From: Paenibacillus tengchongensis
GTDB lineage: Bacteria > Bacillota > Bacilli > Paenibacillales > Paenibacillaceae
Length of the DNA: 64,000 nucleotides
Assembly (NCBI RefSeq): GCF_008973665.1
Contig: NZ_WACP01000015.1
Coordinates: forward strand, 118,390-182,389
Reading direction: 5' to 3'
The notes under the pieces are model-generated. The model worked only from the letters and a program-made list of their open reading frames with translations. It made no database searches and had not been told where the DNA came from. Shown here piece after piece: positions 1 to 6,771 of this stretch (the stretch's first letter is position 1; each line of letters starts with the position of its first letter). A program made the position numbers and the translations under genes.

Positions 1-516
1 GACTGCCGTCGCGGTCATCGAGATGGCGAACAGCTGCTGCGAGACCGCATCATGCAGCTCGCGCGCCAGCCGCTGCCGCTCTTCCATGATCGCCGAGCCG
101 CGCGCCTGCTCCGCCAGCTTGGCGTTGTTGGTGGACAGCCGCTGCAGCGTGCTCACCTGGTTCTCCCATTTGCCGCTGATCCGCCCGATCTGCTCGCCGA
201 GCCGTCCGAGCTCGTCGGTGCCCAACGCCGGAATGGCGGAGGAGAGGTTGCCTTTTTCCCAGGCTACCAGCGTCTCCCGCAGCCTTTCCAGCCGGCGTTT
301 GGTCCGAAAGCCCTGATAGAACCCGAAGCCGATACCGAAAGCCACCGGCAGCAGGACAAGCGTGACCGCGGTCTGCAGGCCCACAGTCCAATCTTCGAAC
401 GGCCGCAAATAGCCATATGTATACATCAGATAGAGAATCACCAGCAGCATGACCAGAGAGAACAACGCCCCTTCGCCCATGCTGCGTGTGACCATATTGC
501 TGTTCTTTTTGTCCAT
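1..516 (-). CDS. liaS: LiaS/VraS-type sensor histidine kinase, 3' end outside window
   Basis: Partial gene: 172 N-terminal residues are visible and the catalytic ATPase domain lies beyond position 1. The product is a membrane histidine kinase of the LiaS/VraS group, which senses cell-envelope stress and phosphorylates a LiaR-type regulator. Two hydrophobic segments (about residues 17-37 and 46-65) are followed by a HAMP-like linker and then the phospho-acceptor helix with the typical NarL-group motif RQRLARELHDAVSQQLF; the His of ELHD is the predicted phosphorylation site. It lies 49 nt downstream of liaF on the same strand, the usual liaF-liaS-liaR order, so liaR is expected just outside the window. 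The start is the ATG before DKKNSNMV. Confidence 0.88.
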   Translation of the reverse strand, partial: MDKKNSNMVTRSMGEGALFSLVMLLVILYLMYTYGYLRPFEDWTVGLQTAVTLVLLPVAFGIGFGFYQGFRTKRRLERLRETLVAWEKGNLSSAIPALGTDELGRLGEQIGRISGKWENQVSTLQRLSTNNAKLAEQARGSAIMEERQRLARELHDAVSQQLFAISMTATAV

Positions 517-565
517 ACGGGGCTTACGCCCTCCCTTCAGGATCAATGTGCGGCACCTACTTGCT

Positions 566-1213
566 TCAGGATACCCGCACATCCAGATCGCCGATCAGAT
601 AAGACACGCACAATTTCACTTTCTGCTCACTGCTGTCATAATTGGCCGATTTCCAGTTCAGCCGGTTAAGCATGCCCGTATCCCGGTGGTCGCCGAACTC
701 AATGGAGCCGAACAGCACAAACGCTTCGATTTCCACGCCGTAATTGTCGGACAGCAGAATATCCACATCGCCGAAGATCCCCTGGAACAGCATGATGGTC
801 TCCTTGTCCTCAGCCATCGCCAGCGACAGGTCCACATCGGCCTCACCCAGCACATGCCAGGCGCTCAGGCTCTTCATCATCCAGGGGGACAGCTCCCAGT
901 CGAACCGGGAAGAGAAGCTTTGCTTCTGCATAAAAGCCCGGCCGCTTTGCAGCTTTTTGGATTTGGCAAAAAACAGTCCCAGCGAGACCAGACAAATCCC
1001 CAGCACCAGCACAAGGTGATCCAGCAGCAGCAGCGCTGCCCCAATCCCCAGAAGCGTGTAGCCCTGCTTCACCTTACCCGTGGTCGTCCGGTATACCCCG
1101 AGAAGCAGGAGCACCAGCGCGACAATGGAGAAAAAGCCGATCCATCTGCCAAATATCATCAAACAGCCAACCCCGATCAGTCCTATGGCGATCATCCGGC
1201 TCCGTTTATCCAT
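566..1213 (-). CDS. liaF: LiaF-type regulator of the Lia envelope-stress response
   Basis: 215-residue membrane protein. Four hydrophobic segments fill roughly residues 7-85, followed by a soluble C-terminal domain that ends in the LiaF-typical strand GDLDVRVS. In Bacillus, LiaF holds the LiaS kinase inactive in the absence of lipid-II-cycle stress; that role is inferred here from family and from adjacency to liaS. The ATG at 1213 was chosen because GGAGG lies just upstream; an upstream in-frame start at 1249 would add 12 residues with no obvious ribosome site. It stands apart from the PspA block by about 500 bases that include a terminator, so it probably has its own promoter. Confidence 0.88.
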   Translation of the reverse strand: MDKRSRMIAIGLIGVGCLMIFGRWIGFFSIVALVLLLLGVYRTTTGKVKQGYTLLGIGAALLLLDHLVLVLGICLVSLGLFFAKSKKLQSGRAFMQKQSFSSRFDWELSPWMMKSLSAWHVLGEADVDLSLAMAEDKETIMLFQGIFGDVDILLSDNYGVEIEAFVLFGSIEFGDHRDTGMLNRLNWKSANYDSSEQKVKLCVSYLIGDLDVRVS

Positions 1214-1438
1214 GTTCGCACCTCCTGCAGTCGTATTTCGTGTACGCACAGCCCGGTTTACCTGCTGGCACAGTGCCTATCCCATGCTTGGATGTTCACC
1301 GCCCGCTACCGGCCCATCGGCCATCCTCAATCTTCAAGCCGGAAGAAGCCGGTCAACATCCTAACTTTTAAAAAAGGTTGGAGGTTAGTTGCACTTTATA
1401 CCTCTAAATGATTTCAATCTCCGTTCTAAATGAAATTG

Positions 1439-1560
1439 CTGTATTTCATAAAACAGATGGTTTCTTTCTAATCGGCATTTTCCCCAAACTTTAATTGCAG
1501 AAACTGTAGCTATATCGAATAAAGCAGCGAATTGGGCCGAAGTAATTGTATGAAATACAG
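1439..1560. repeat. distant 12-base inverted repeat
   Basis: CTGTATTTCATA at 1439-1450 is matched exactly by its reverse complement at 1549-1560, with 98 bases between. It lies in the spacer between the pspA terminator and liaF. It could be a pair of operator half-sites or the edge of a small intergenic repeat; nothing else in the window identifies it. Confidence 0.45.
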
Positions 1561-1634
1561 TTACTTCAATAAACGGTTCTAGAACTCATCGCGTTCACCT
1601 GGAAAGGGCTTATCCCTGTACCGCTTACCGCTAT

Positions 1635-1676
1635 AAAAGCCATACCGGTATGGTGACCCATACCGTATGGCTTTTT
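1635..1676 (-). terminator. Rho-independent terminator after pspA
   Basis: AAAAGCCATACCGGTATGG and CCATACCGTATGGCTTTTT form a long stem with a four-base loop, with T-runs at both ends. It closes the LiaI-like/pspA/pspC/pspA operon on the minus strand. Confidence 0.85.
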
Positions 1677-1722
1677 GACCTCATTCAGCATATCATATCG
1701 GCCTGCGGTTTAGGAACAGGCT

Positions 1723-2451
1723 TTACTTATCTTTTTTGTCGGCTGGCGCTGCCGGAGCGGCCGGTGCTGCTGTTGCCGCAGATGCACCGTTCAGCTTGCT
1801 CTTGAGTGCGGCCAGCTGCTCATCCACTTTAAGCTGCTTCTCCACGTCAACCGGCTTGCTGTAAGCAGCGGATGGGCTGTAAGGAGCGCGCAGCACATCG
1901 GCTTCGGCTTCAAGCTGCATGATCTTCTCTTCCATGCGGTGGAAGCCCAGCGAAGCGGTTCCGCTCTCGATGGAGTGTACGCTGCTGATCTGCGACATCT
2001 GTTTCTTGGCTTTGGCCATTTGCGCCCGGGAGACCAGCTCATTGCGCTTGTTGCGCAGCTTGTAGAACTCATCCTTCATATCATGCAGCTGCTGCACCAG
2101 TTCCTTGGCCTGTACTTCCGCTTGGGCGTGAAGATCACTGTACTCGGCAAACTTCTGGTCGAAGTAGATTTTCTCCTCCAGCAGCTTGCGGGTCACTTCC
2201 TCCTGGCCGTTCTTGAGTGCCAGTTCAGCTTGGGCGGAACGCTGGCCGGACATCTTGGCCGCTTCCTCCACGCGCTGCTTCATCCGGCGCTCATTAGCCA
2301 TTTGCTTGGCTACGGTCACTTCGGCTTCATGAATTTCCGCCTCCATGTCGCGCAGATACTGGTTCAGCATTACAATCGGGTCCTCTACCTTATCCAGCAG
2401 GTCATTTACCGACGCCTTAGTCATATCTTTAATCCGTTTAAATACTCCCAT
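1723..2451 (-). CDS. pspA: PspA/IM30 (LiaH-like) membrane-stress protein, copy 1
   Basis: 242 residues, almost entirely alpha-helical coiled coil, of the PspA/IM30/LiaH (ESCRT-III-like) family. These proteins polymerise on the inner face of the membrane and support it during envelope damage. The N terminus GVFKRIKDMTKASVNDLLDK is the family's amphipathic membrane-binding helix. The C terminus has a low-complexity Ala/Pro tail (about residues 223-239, AATAAPAAPAAPAD) absent from the second copy. The ATG lies a few bases after the pspC stop, so translation is probably coupled. It is the last gene of the operon and is followed by a strong terminator. Confidence 0.93.
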   Translation of the reverse strand: MGVFKRIKDMTKASVNDLLDKVEDPIVMLNQYLRDMEAEIHEAEVTVAKQMANERRMKQRVEEAAKMSGQRSAQAELALKNGQEEVTRKLLEEKIYFDQKFAEYSDLHAQAEVQAKELVQQLHDMKDEFYKLRNKRNELVSRAQMAKAKKQMSQISSVHSIESGTASLGFHRMEEKIMQLEAEADVLRAPYSPSAAYSKPVDVEKQLKVDEQLAALKSKLNGASAATAAPAAPAAPADKKDK

Positions 2452-2453
2452 GA

Positions 2454-2954
2454 TTACACTTCTCCCTTCTCGTATTTGGCAAGTTTGCGTTTCAATTCTT
2501 CAATTTCCTTCTGCATGGCCTTCTTCTCGATATCCTTCATCATGGCATCCAGACTGGAGTCCTGTGCCGAATAAGCTCCTGCTTTGTTATGACCGGCGCC
2601 GGGGCCGGGCTGTCCGTGGTAAGGACCGTACCCGCCTTGTCCCTGCGGGCCGTATCCGCCCTGCGGACCTGGTCCCGGGCCGTAACCGGCGGGGCCTCCC
2701 TGATAAGGGTTGCCGTAAGGTCCGTTATAGGGACCTTGGCCATGTCCATGGCCGAAAGGATTATAATGGGTGGGCTCTTTCGGAATCACCAGCGCGGCGA
2801 TGAAATATACCACGATTACCGCGCCGCCGGTGAAGACAATGCTCACGAGCAGCAGGATCCGGAACAGGGTGGAGTCAATACCGAGTGTCTCGGACAATCC
2901 TCCTGCCAGTCCCGTCATTACCTTGTCGCGGGTTGAACGATACAATCGGGTCAT
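2454..2954 (-). CDS. pspC: PspC-domain membrane protein
   Basis: 166 residues. The N-terminal 60 residues are a PspC domain: basic start RLYRSTRDKVMTGLAGGLSE, then a hydrophobic segment at about residues 28-57. A long Gly/Pro/Tyr/His-rich linker follows (about residues 68-124, with GYGPQGQGGYGP-like repeats), then a C-terminal coiled coil (EKKAMQKEIEELKRKLAKYEK). PspC proteins are membrane partners of PspA. The start at 2954 follows AAAGGAG; an in-frame ATG at 2975 lies inside the upstream gene. It is sandwiched between two pspA paralogues, with 2-4 base gaps, so the three are almost certainly cotranscribed. The C-terminal coiled coil may contact PspA; that is inference. Confidence 0.88.
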   Translation of the reverse strand: MTRLYRSTRDKVMTGLAGGLSETLGIDSTLFRILLLVSIVFTGGAVIVVYFIAALVIPKEPTHYNPFGHGHGQGPYNGPYGNPYQGGPAGYGPGPGPQGGYGPQGQGGYGPYHGQPGPGAGHNKAGAYSAQDSSLDAMMKDIEKKAMQKEIEELKRKLAKYEKGEV

Positions 2955-2958
2955 GGTC

Positions 2959-3636
2959 CTACTCCTTTCCGTCATTGTTCAGCTTCTCCTTCAGACGGGC
3001 CATCTCCCGCTCCAGTACCGAAGCTACGGTCTCGCCGGTCTGCAAGGCGAACTCCTGGCCCATCCGGCGCAGGTCGCGCAGGCTCTTGGCCTCCAGCTCC
3101 CAGTCGCTCATCCGGTCTTCCAGCCGGCCGAACATCTTGGGAACATCGGCGCCGTTGCCGTAAGCGGCTGCCCGCTGATTCATGCGCTGCTGCAGCCGGA
3201 GCGATTCCATCCGGGCCGCATAATACTGGCGCTTGCTGTACACGGTCTGATACTCCATCTTGAGCTCATTCAGTTGGCTTTCCAGTTCAAACAGCGATTC
3301 CTGGCTTTGCTCCAGCAGCCCGCTGTACTGCTCCAGCTTCTCCTCATGGATAATCTTCTCCTGGAGCGCCAGCTTGGCCAGATGGTCTTCACCGGCCTTC
3401 AGCGCCAGCAAAGCCTGTTCTTCACGTTTGTTGCGCATTGCCGTCGCCTGGTTCACCTGCTGCTGCAATTGCTTTGTATGTGAAGCGTATTGCTGGTGCA
3501 GCCGCTCCGCTTCGGCAATTTCTTCGCGGGTCGTGTGAAGAAACTGATCGATCAGCTTCACCGGATCCTGGCTCTGCTCCAGACGTTCATTCAAGTTGGC
3601 TACTGTAATGTCCCTCATGCGGCGAAAAACACTCAT
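2959..3636 (-). CDS. PspA/IM30 family protein, copy 2
   Basis: 225 residues, predicted long coiled coil of the PspA/IM30 family. The N terminus SVFRRMRDITVANLNERLEQ aligns by eye with copy 1. It lacks the Ala/Pro tail of copy 1, and the two copies have diverged through most of their length, so this is an old duplication rather than a recent one. It is the second gene of the operon, 48 nt downstream of the LiaI-like gene and immediately upstream of pspC. It probably acts on the inner membrane surface, perhaps forming mixed assemblies with copy 1; that is inference. Confidence 0.9.
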   Translation of the reverse strand: MSVFRRMRDITVANLNERLEQSQDPVKLIDQFLHTTREEIAEAERLHQQYASHTKQLQQQVNQATAMRNKREEQALLALKAGEDHLAKLALQEKIIHEEKLEQYSGLLEQSQESLFELESQLNELKMEYQTVYSKRQYYAARMESLRLQQRMNQRAAAYGNGADVPKMFGRLEDRMSDWELEAKSLRDLRRMGQEFALQTGETVASVLEREMARLKEKLNNDGKE

Positions 3637-3684
3637 GATTACCTGCTCCCTCCCTGCTTCTGATTAAGTAGTTATTGGCATGTA

Positions 3685-3987
3685 TTAATAGGTTCTTCTA
3701 TGTCCGCCGCGCAATACCGAGATGCCCCATACTACAAGCGCGATCCCCAGCAGCGGTCCGATAATCCAGGAGAGCTTGGATAGCAGCGACATGACACCGA
3801 TGAAGAGTACGATCCAGCCGATAATCTTGCGTCCGCTCTTAATTCCGTAGTAACCGAGAGCAATGAGCAGTACCGGGAACAGGATACGGAAGATTCCGTG
3901 GATCAGCGGCAACGCGATGCCGAGCAGCATAATCGCTCCAAGGACAATCAACACAATGGCAAGTCCGTTGTTTCTTCTGTTATTCAT
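3685..3987 (-). CDS. LiaI-like small membrane protein
   Basis: 100 residues, highly hydrophobic, with three to four membrane segments between about residues 8 and 92 and basic ends (MNNRRNNG and GGHRRTY). It resembles the LiaI / LiaF N-terminal transmembrane family. In Bacillus subtilis, LiaI is the membrane anchor of the PspA homologue LiaH and is encoded directly before it, as here. It is the first gene of the operon. Sequence similarity at this length and composition is weak evidence, so the assignment rests mainly on gene order. Confidence 0.72.
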   Translation of the reverse strand: MNNRRNNGLAIVLIVLGAIMLLGIALPLIHGIFRILFPVLLIALGYYGIKSGRKIIGWIVLFIGVMSLLSKLSWIIGPLLGIALVVWGISVLRGGHRRTY

Positions 3988-4030
3988 TAGTTTCTCACCG
4001 CCTTTCGTTCAGCCTTGTTCTTATATCCTT

Positions 4031-4095
4031 ATTCTAGGGTAAACCGCGGCTTCTCAAAACAGACCGTGGACGGTTTTACGGACTGGACCTTAGTC
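4031..4095 (-). promoter_or_regulatory. candidate LiaR-type operator and promoter before the LiaI-like gene
   Basis: On the minus strand a -10-like TAGAAT (4031-4036) has a -35-like TTTTGA 17 bases upstream (4054-4059). About 20 bases further up lies the dyad GACT-N7-AGTC (4081-4095). LiaR/VraR proteins are reported to bind ACT...AGT dyads upstream of their target promoters. The placement suits an activator of the LiaI/PspA operon, but the site is short and unproven. Confidence 0.35.
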
Positions 4096-4257
4096 GGGGC
4101 AGCACTCGGACCCGGGTCGGCAGTGCCTGCAGACCTGAAGCGGAGCCTCTGCACCGGAGCAGCTGTTTGCTGCTATGAACTCCTTGCTCTTCCGCACTGC
4201 GGGAGGGACGAGTAATGTGTATAATGAACCAAGTCTTAAGAAAGGAGCATGGATAGA

Positions 4258-4941
4258 ATGAAATGCCTGATTGTTGAAGACGACCGGAGTCTGAACAAGG
4301 GAATAGCGCTCACGCTTTCCCGCAGCGGACTTACCATCCTGCAAGCTTATGACCTGGCCGAAGCGGACGCCATCTTCTCGGCCCACAAAATCGATCTGAT
4401 CATTCTGGATATCAACCTCCCGGACGGAAGCGGGCTGGATTACTGCGAACGGGTCCGCAGAGCCTCACAGGTGCCGGTTATTTTTCTGACCGCCAATGAT
4501 ATGGAGCCGGACATTGTGCTGGGCTTCGAGCTGGGGGGCGACGATTATATAACCAAGCCGTTCAGCCTGATGGTGCTGCGGGCAAGAGTTATGGCCGTCC
4601 TGAAACGGACGGCTGCGCGCAGCGAGGATTACTACATGGCCGGGGCCTTAAGCTTTAACTTCTCCCGGATGGAATTCTATAAGCAGGACGAACAGCTGAT
4701 TCTGAGCAAAACGGAGCAGAAGCTGCTGCGCCTGCTTGTCGCCAATCCTGGCCAAATTCTGCACCGCCAGCAGCTGATGGATAAAGTCTGGTCGCAGGAT
4801 GCCGAGTTCGTCGACGAGAATGCCCTGACGGTAGCCATCAAGCGGCTGCGCGCCAAGCTTGAGGACAACCCTTCCGCTCCCCGGATCATTAAGACGGTCT
4901 ATGGTCTCGGTTACATGTGGGCCGGGGAGCCTGATCTATGA
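4258..4941 (+). CDS. OmpR-family response regulator (BceR-like)
   Basis: 227 residues. The receiver domain occupies residues 1-115, with the acidic pocket EDD at 7-9, phospho-acceptor Asp51 and the conserved Lys100 in DYITKPF. A winged-helix DNA-binding domain of the Trans_reg_C type fills about 128-224 and ends KTVYGLGYMWAG. The ATG at 4258 was preferred: AAAGGAG at 4241-4247 lies ten bases upstream, whereas the in-frame ATG at 4249 is only one base from it. The stop overlaps the kinase start by 4 bases (ATGA). It probably controls the ABC transporter downstream. Confidence 0.92.
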   Translation: MKCLIVEDDRSLNKGIALTLSRSGLTILQAYDLAEADAIFSAHKIDLIILDINLPDGSGLDYCERVRRASQVPVIFLTANDMEPDIVLGFELGGDDYITKPFSLMVLRARVMAVLKRTAARSEDYYMAGALSFNFSRMEFYKQDEQLILSKTEQKLLRLLVANPGQILHRQQLMDKVWSQDAEFVDENALTVAIKRLRAKLEDNPSAPRIIKTVYGLGYMWAGEPDL

Positions 4942-5972
4942 AGAAGCCTAAGCATGACCCGAAGAGCCGCGGCAGTAGCTTCATCTTCACCGTCATGTTC
5001 CTCCTGGCGGTCTTCATCTATACAACCGTAATCGCTCTGGCGGGAGATTTGAACAGTACGCTGCTGGGTCCGACAATTCTATTTATAGCAACCGTGCTCC
5101 TTCTCGCCTTCATGCATAACCGCTCGCTGCAGCGCCAGCTTAACGCCATGATGCATGCAGTCGAACAGATGGTGGACGGGGCGATGCATGGGCGGAGACC
5201 TTCCTTCCTATTTGAAGAGAGCCGCCTGTCCGCTTTGGAGCACCGCTTATTCAGATATATTGAAATAAATCAGGCAAGCGAACAAAGCCTGGAAGCGGAA
5301 AAAAACAGCATTAAGGCCCTGCTCTCCGATATTTCGCACCAGACCAAGACTCCGCTCGCCAACATCATGCTGTACAGCCAGCTGCTGGCCGAACAACCGG
5401 CAGCGGACGAAAGCTCACGCCAGCTTGTGAGTCAAATATCCGCCCAGTCGGAGAAGCTGGAGTGGCTCATTGCGTCTCTGGTTAAGCTGTCGCGGCTGGA
5501 GTCCGGCATGATTACCCTGCAAACCGCACCGGTTCCTGTCATTCAGACGGTCAGCCGGGCGCTCTCCCAGGTGTACACCCGGGCAGAAGCCAAAGGGATC
5601 ACGATCCGTACGGACTGCCCGGCGCAGATTACGGCACGGCACGACCCGCAGTGGACTGCCGAAGCCCTGTTCAACCTGCTGGAGAATGCCGTCAAATACA
5701 CGCCAGCCGGCGGTACGATTACGGTTCATGCCGAGAGCAACGAGATGTTCACGCGCATCGAAGTTGCCGATACGGGGATAGGTATCCCGGCCGCAGAGCT
5801 TGAGCATATCTTCAAGCGGTTCTACCGCGGAAAGGCTGCGCGAGATTATGAAGGAGTAGGCATCGGGCTGTTCCTGTCGCGGGAAATCATTAACCTGCAG
5901 GGCGGATTTATGCAGGCAGTCTCTGCCGTCGATGCAGGTACGCGGATCACCGTCTATTTGCCGCAGAGCTAA
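4938..5972 (+). CDS. intramembrane-sensing histidine kinase (BceS-like)
   Basis: 344 residues. Two membrane segments (about 14-35 and 41-58) are separated by only a few residues, so there is almost no extracellular sensor; this is typical of BceS-type kinases, which read the state of a partner ABC transporter. The phospho-acceptor is His134 in SDISHQTKTPLANI. The ATPase domain shows the N box NLLENAVKYTP, the DTGIGIP box, the KRFYRG segment and GVGIGLFLSREI. It is translationally coupled to the regulator upstream, and the ABC ATPase begins 100 bases downstream. Confidence 0.9.
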   Translation: MKKPKHDPKSRGSSFIFTVMFLLAVFIYTTVIALAGDLNSTLLGPTILFIATVLLLAFMHNRSLQRQLNAMMHAVEQMVDGAMHGRRPSFLFEESRLSALEHRLFRYIEINQASEQSLEAEKNSIKALLSDISHQTKTPLANIMLYSQLLAEQPAADESSRQLVSQISAQSEKLEWLIASLVKLSRLESGMITLQTAPVPVIQTVSRALSQVYTRAEAKGITIRTDCPAQITARHDPQWTAEALFNLLENAVKYTPAGGTITVHAESNEMFTRIEVADTGIGIPAAELEHIFKRFYRGKAARDYEGVGIGLFLSREIINLQGGFMQAVSAVDAGTRITVYLPQS

Positions 5973-6029
5973 ATGTGTCGAATCCGTCAGATTTCAGACA
6001 TGGCCCGGTTAGATTTGTCTGCTATCTTG

Positions 6030-6050
6030 GTAGACAAGAGGTAGACAAGA
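6030..6050 (+). repeat. tandem GTAGACAAGA repeat upstream of the ABC ATPase gene
   Basis: GTAGACAAGA occurs at 6030-6039 and 6041-6050, and an inverted TTGTCT lies at 6015-6020. The cluster sits 23-58 bases before the ATPase start, between the kinase and transporter genes. It may be a regulator binding site for a transporter promoter; I saw no clear -10/-35 pair. Confidence 0.4.
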
Positions 6051-6072
6051 ACGATGATGGAGGGATAACCGC

Positions 6073-6771
6073 ATGCCTATACTGCAAATCGAGCATCTGA
6101 AAAAATATTACGGGAAAGCCCCGCAGCACGTTAAAGCGCTGGACGGAGTATCGCTCAGCGTCGGCAAGGGCGAGTTCGTCGCCATTGTCGGCACCAGCGG
6201 CAGCGGCAAGAGCACCCTGCTGCATATGCTCGGCGGCCTTGACCGCCCTACGGAGGGCAAAGTGATGGTGGACGGCAATGATATCTTCGCGATGAGCGAT
6301 GAGAAGCTGACCATCTTCCGCCGCCGTTCGGTGGGCTTTATCTTCCAGAGCTACAATCTGGTGCCGATCCTCAATGTGCTGGAAAATATTCTGCTGCCCA
6401 TCGAGCTCGACGGCGGCACCATTGACCAGCAGTATCTGGATGAAGTGATCCGCGCCCTGGGCCTGCAGGAGAAGATCTACAGTCTCCCCTCGAATCTCTC
6501 CGGCGGCCAGCAGCAGCGCGTCGCCATCGCCAGGGCACTGGCAACCAAGCCGAGCATTATTCTGGCGGACGAGCCGACAGGCAACCTGGACAGCAGAACC
6601 AGCCAGGAGGTGCTGATTCTGCTGAAGCAGCTCAGCGTCAAATTCCATCAGACCCTGGTCATGATTACTCACAATGAAAGCATCGCCCAGGCCGCCGACC
6701 GGATCATCCGCATTGAGGACGGGCGGCTGGCCGGGGACAGCGGACCGGGCGAAAGGGCGGACCGGCGATGA
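6073..6771 (+). CDS. ABC transporter ATP-binding protein (MacB/BceA type)
   Basis: 232 residues of the MacB/LolD/BceA group. Walker A is GTSGSGKST (residues 40-48), the Q-loop region is FIFQSYNLVPILNVLENI, the signature is LSGGQQQRVAIARAL and Walker B is IILADEPTGNLDS, followed by the His switch ITHNE. The C-terminal tail after the core (GRLAGDSGPGERADRR) is short and basic. Its stop overlaps the permease start by 4 bases, so both are made together. With the kinase and regulator upstream, it probably forms a peptide-antibiotic sensing or resistance module; the substrate is unknown. Confidence 0.93.
   Translation: MPILQIEHLKKYYGKAPQHVKALDGVSLSVGKGEFVAIVGTSGSGKSTLLHMLGGLDRPTEGKVMVDGNDIFAMSDEKLTIFRRRSVGFIFQSYNLVPILNVLENILLPIELDGGTIDQQYLDEVIRALGLQEKIYSLPSNLSGGQQQRVAIARALATKPSIILADEPTGNLDSRTSQEVLILLKQLSVKFHQTLVMITHNESIAQAADRIIRIEDGRLAGDSGPGERADRR

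Larger units (their letters stand above)
1214..1722. other. intergenic stretch between pspA and liaF
   Basis: About 510 bases with no convincing gene. It holds the hairpin terminator that follows pspA (1635-1676) and a perfect 12-base inverted repeat (1439-1450 and 1549-1560). The remainder is AT-rich and presumably carries the liaF promoter, which I could not place with confidence. Short open frames here read antisense through this spacer and liaF. Confidence 0.5.
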
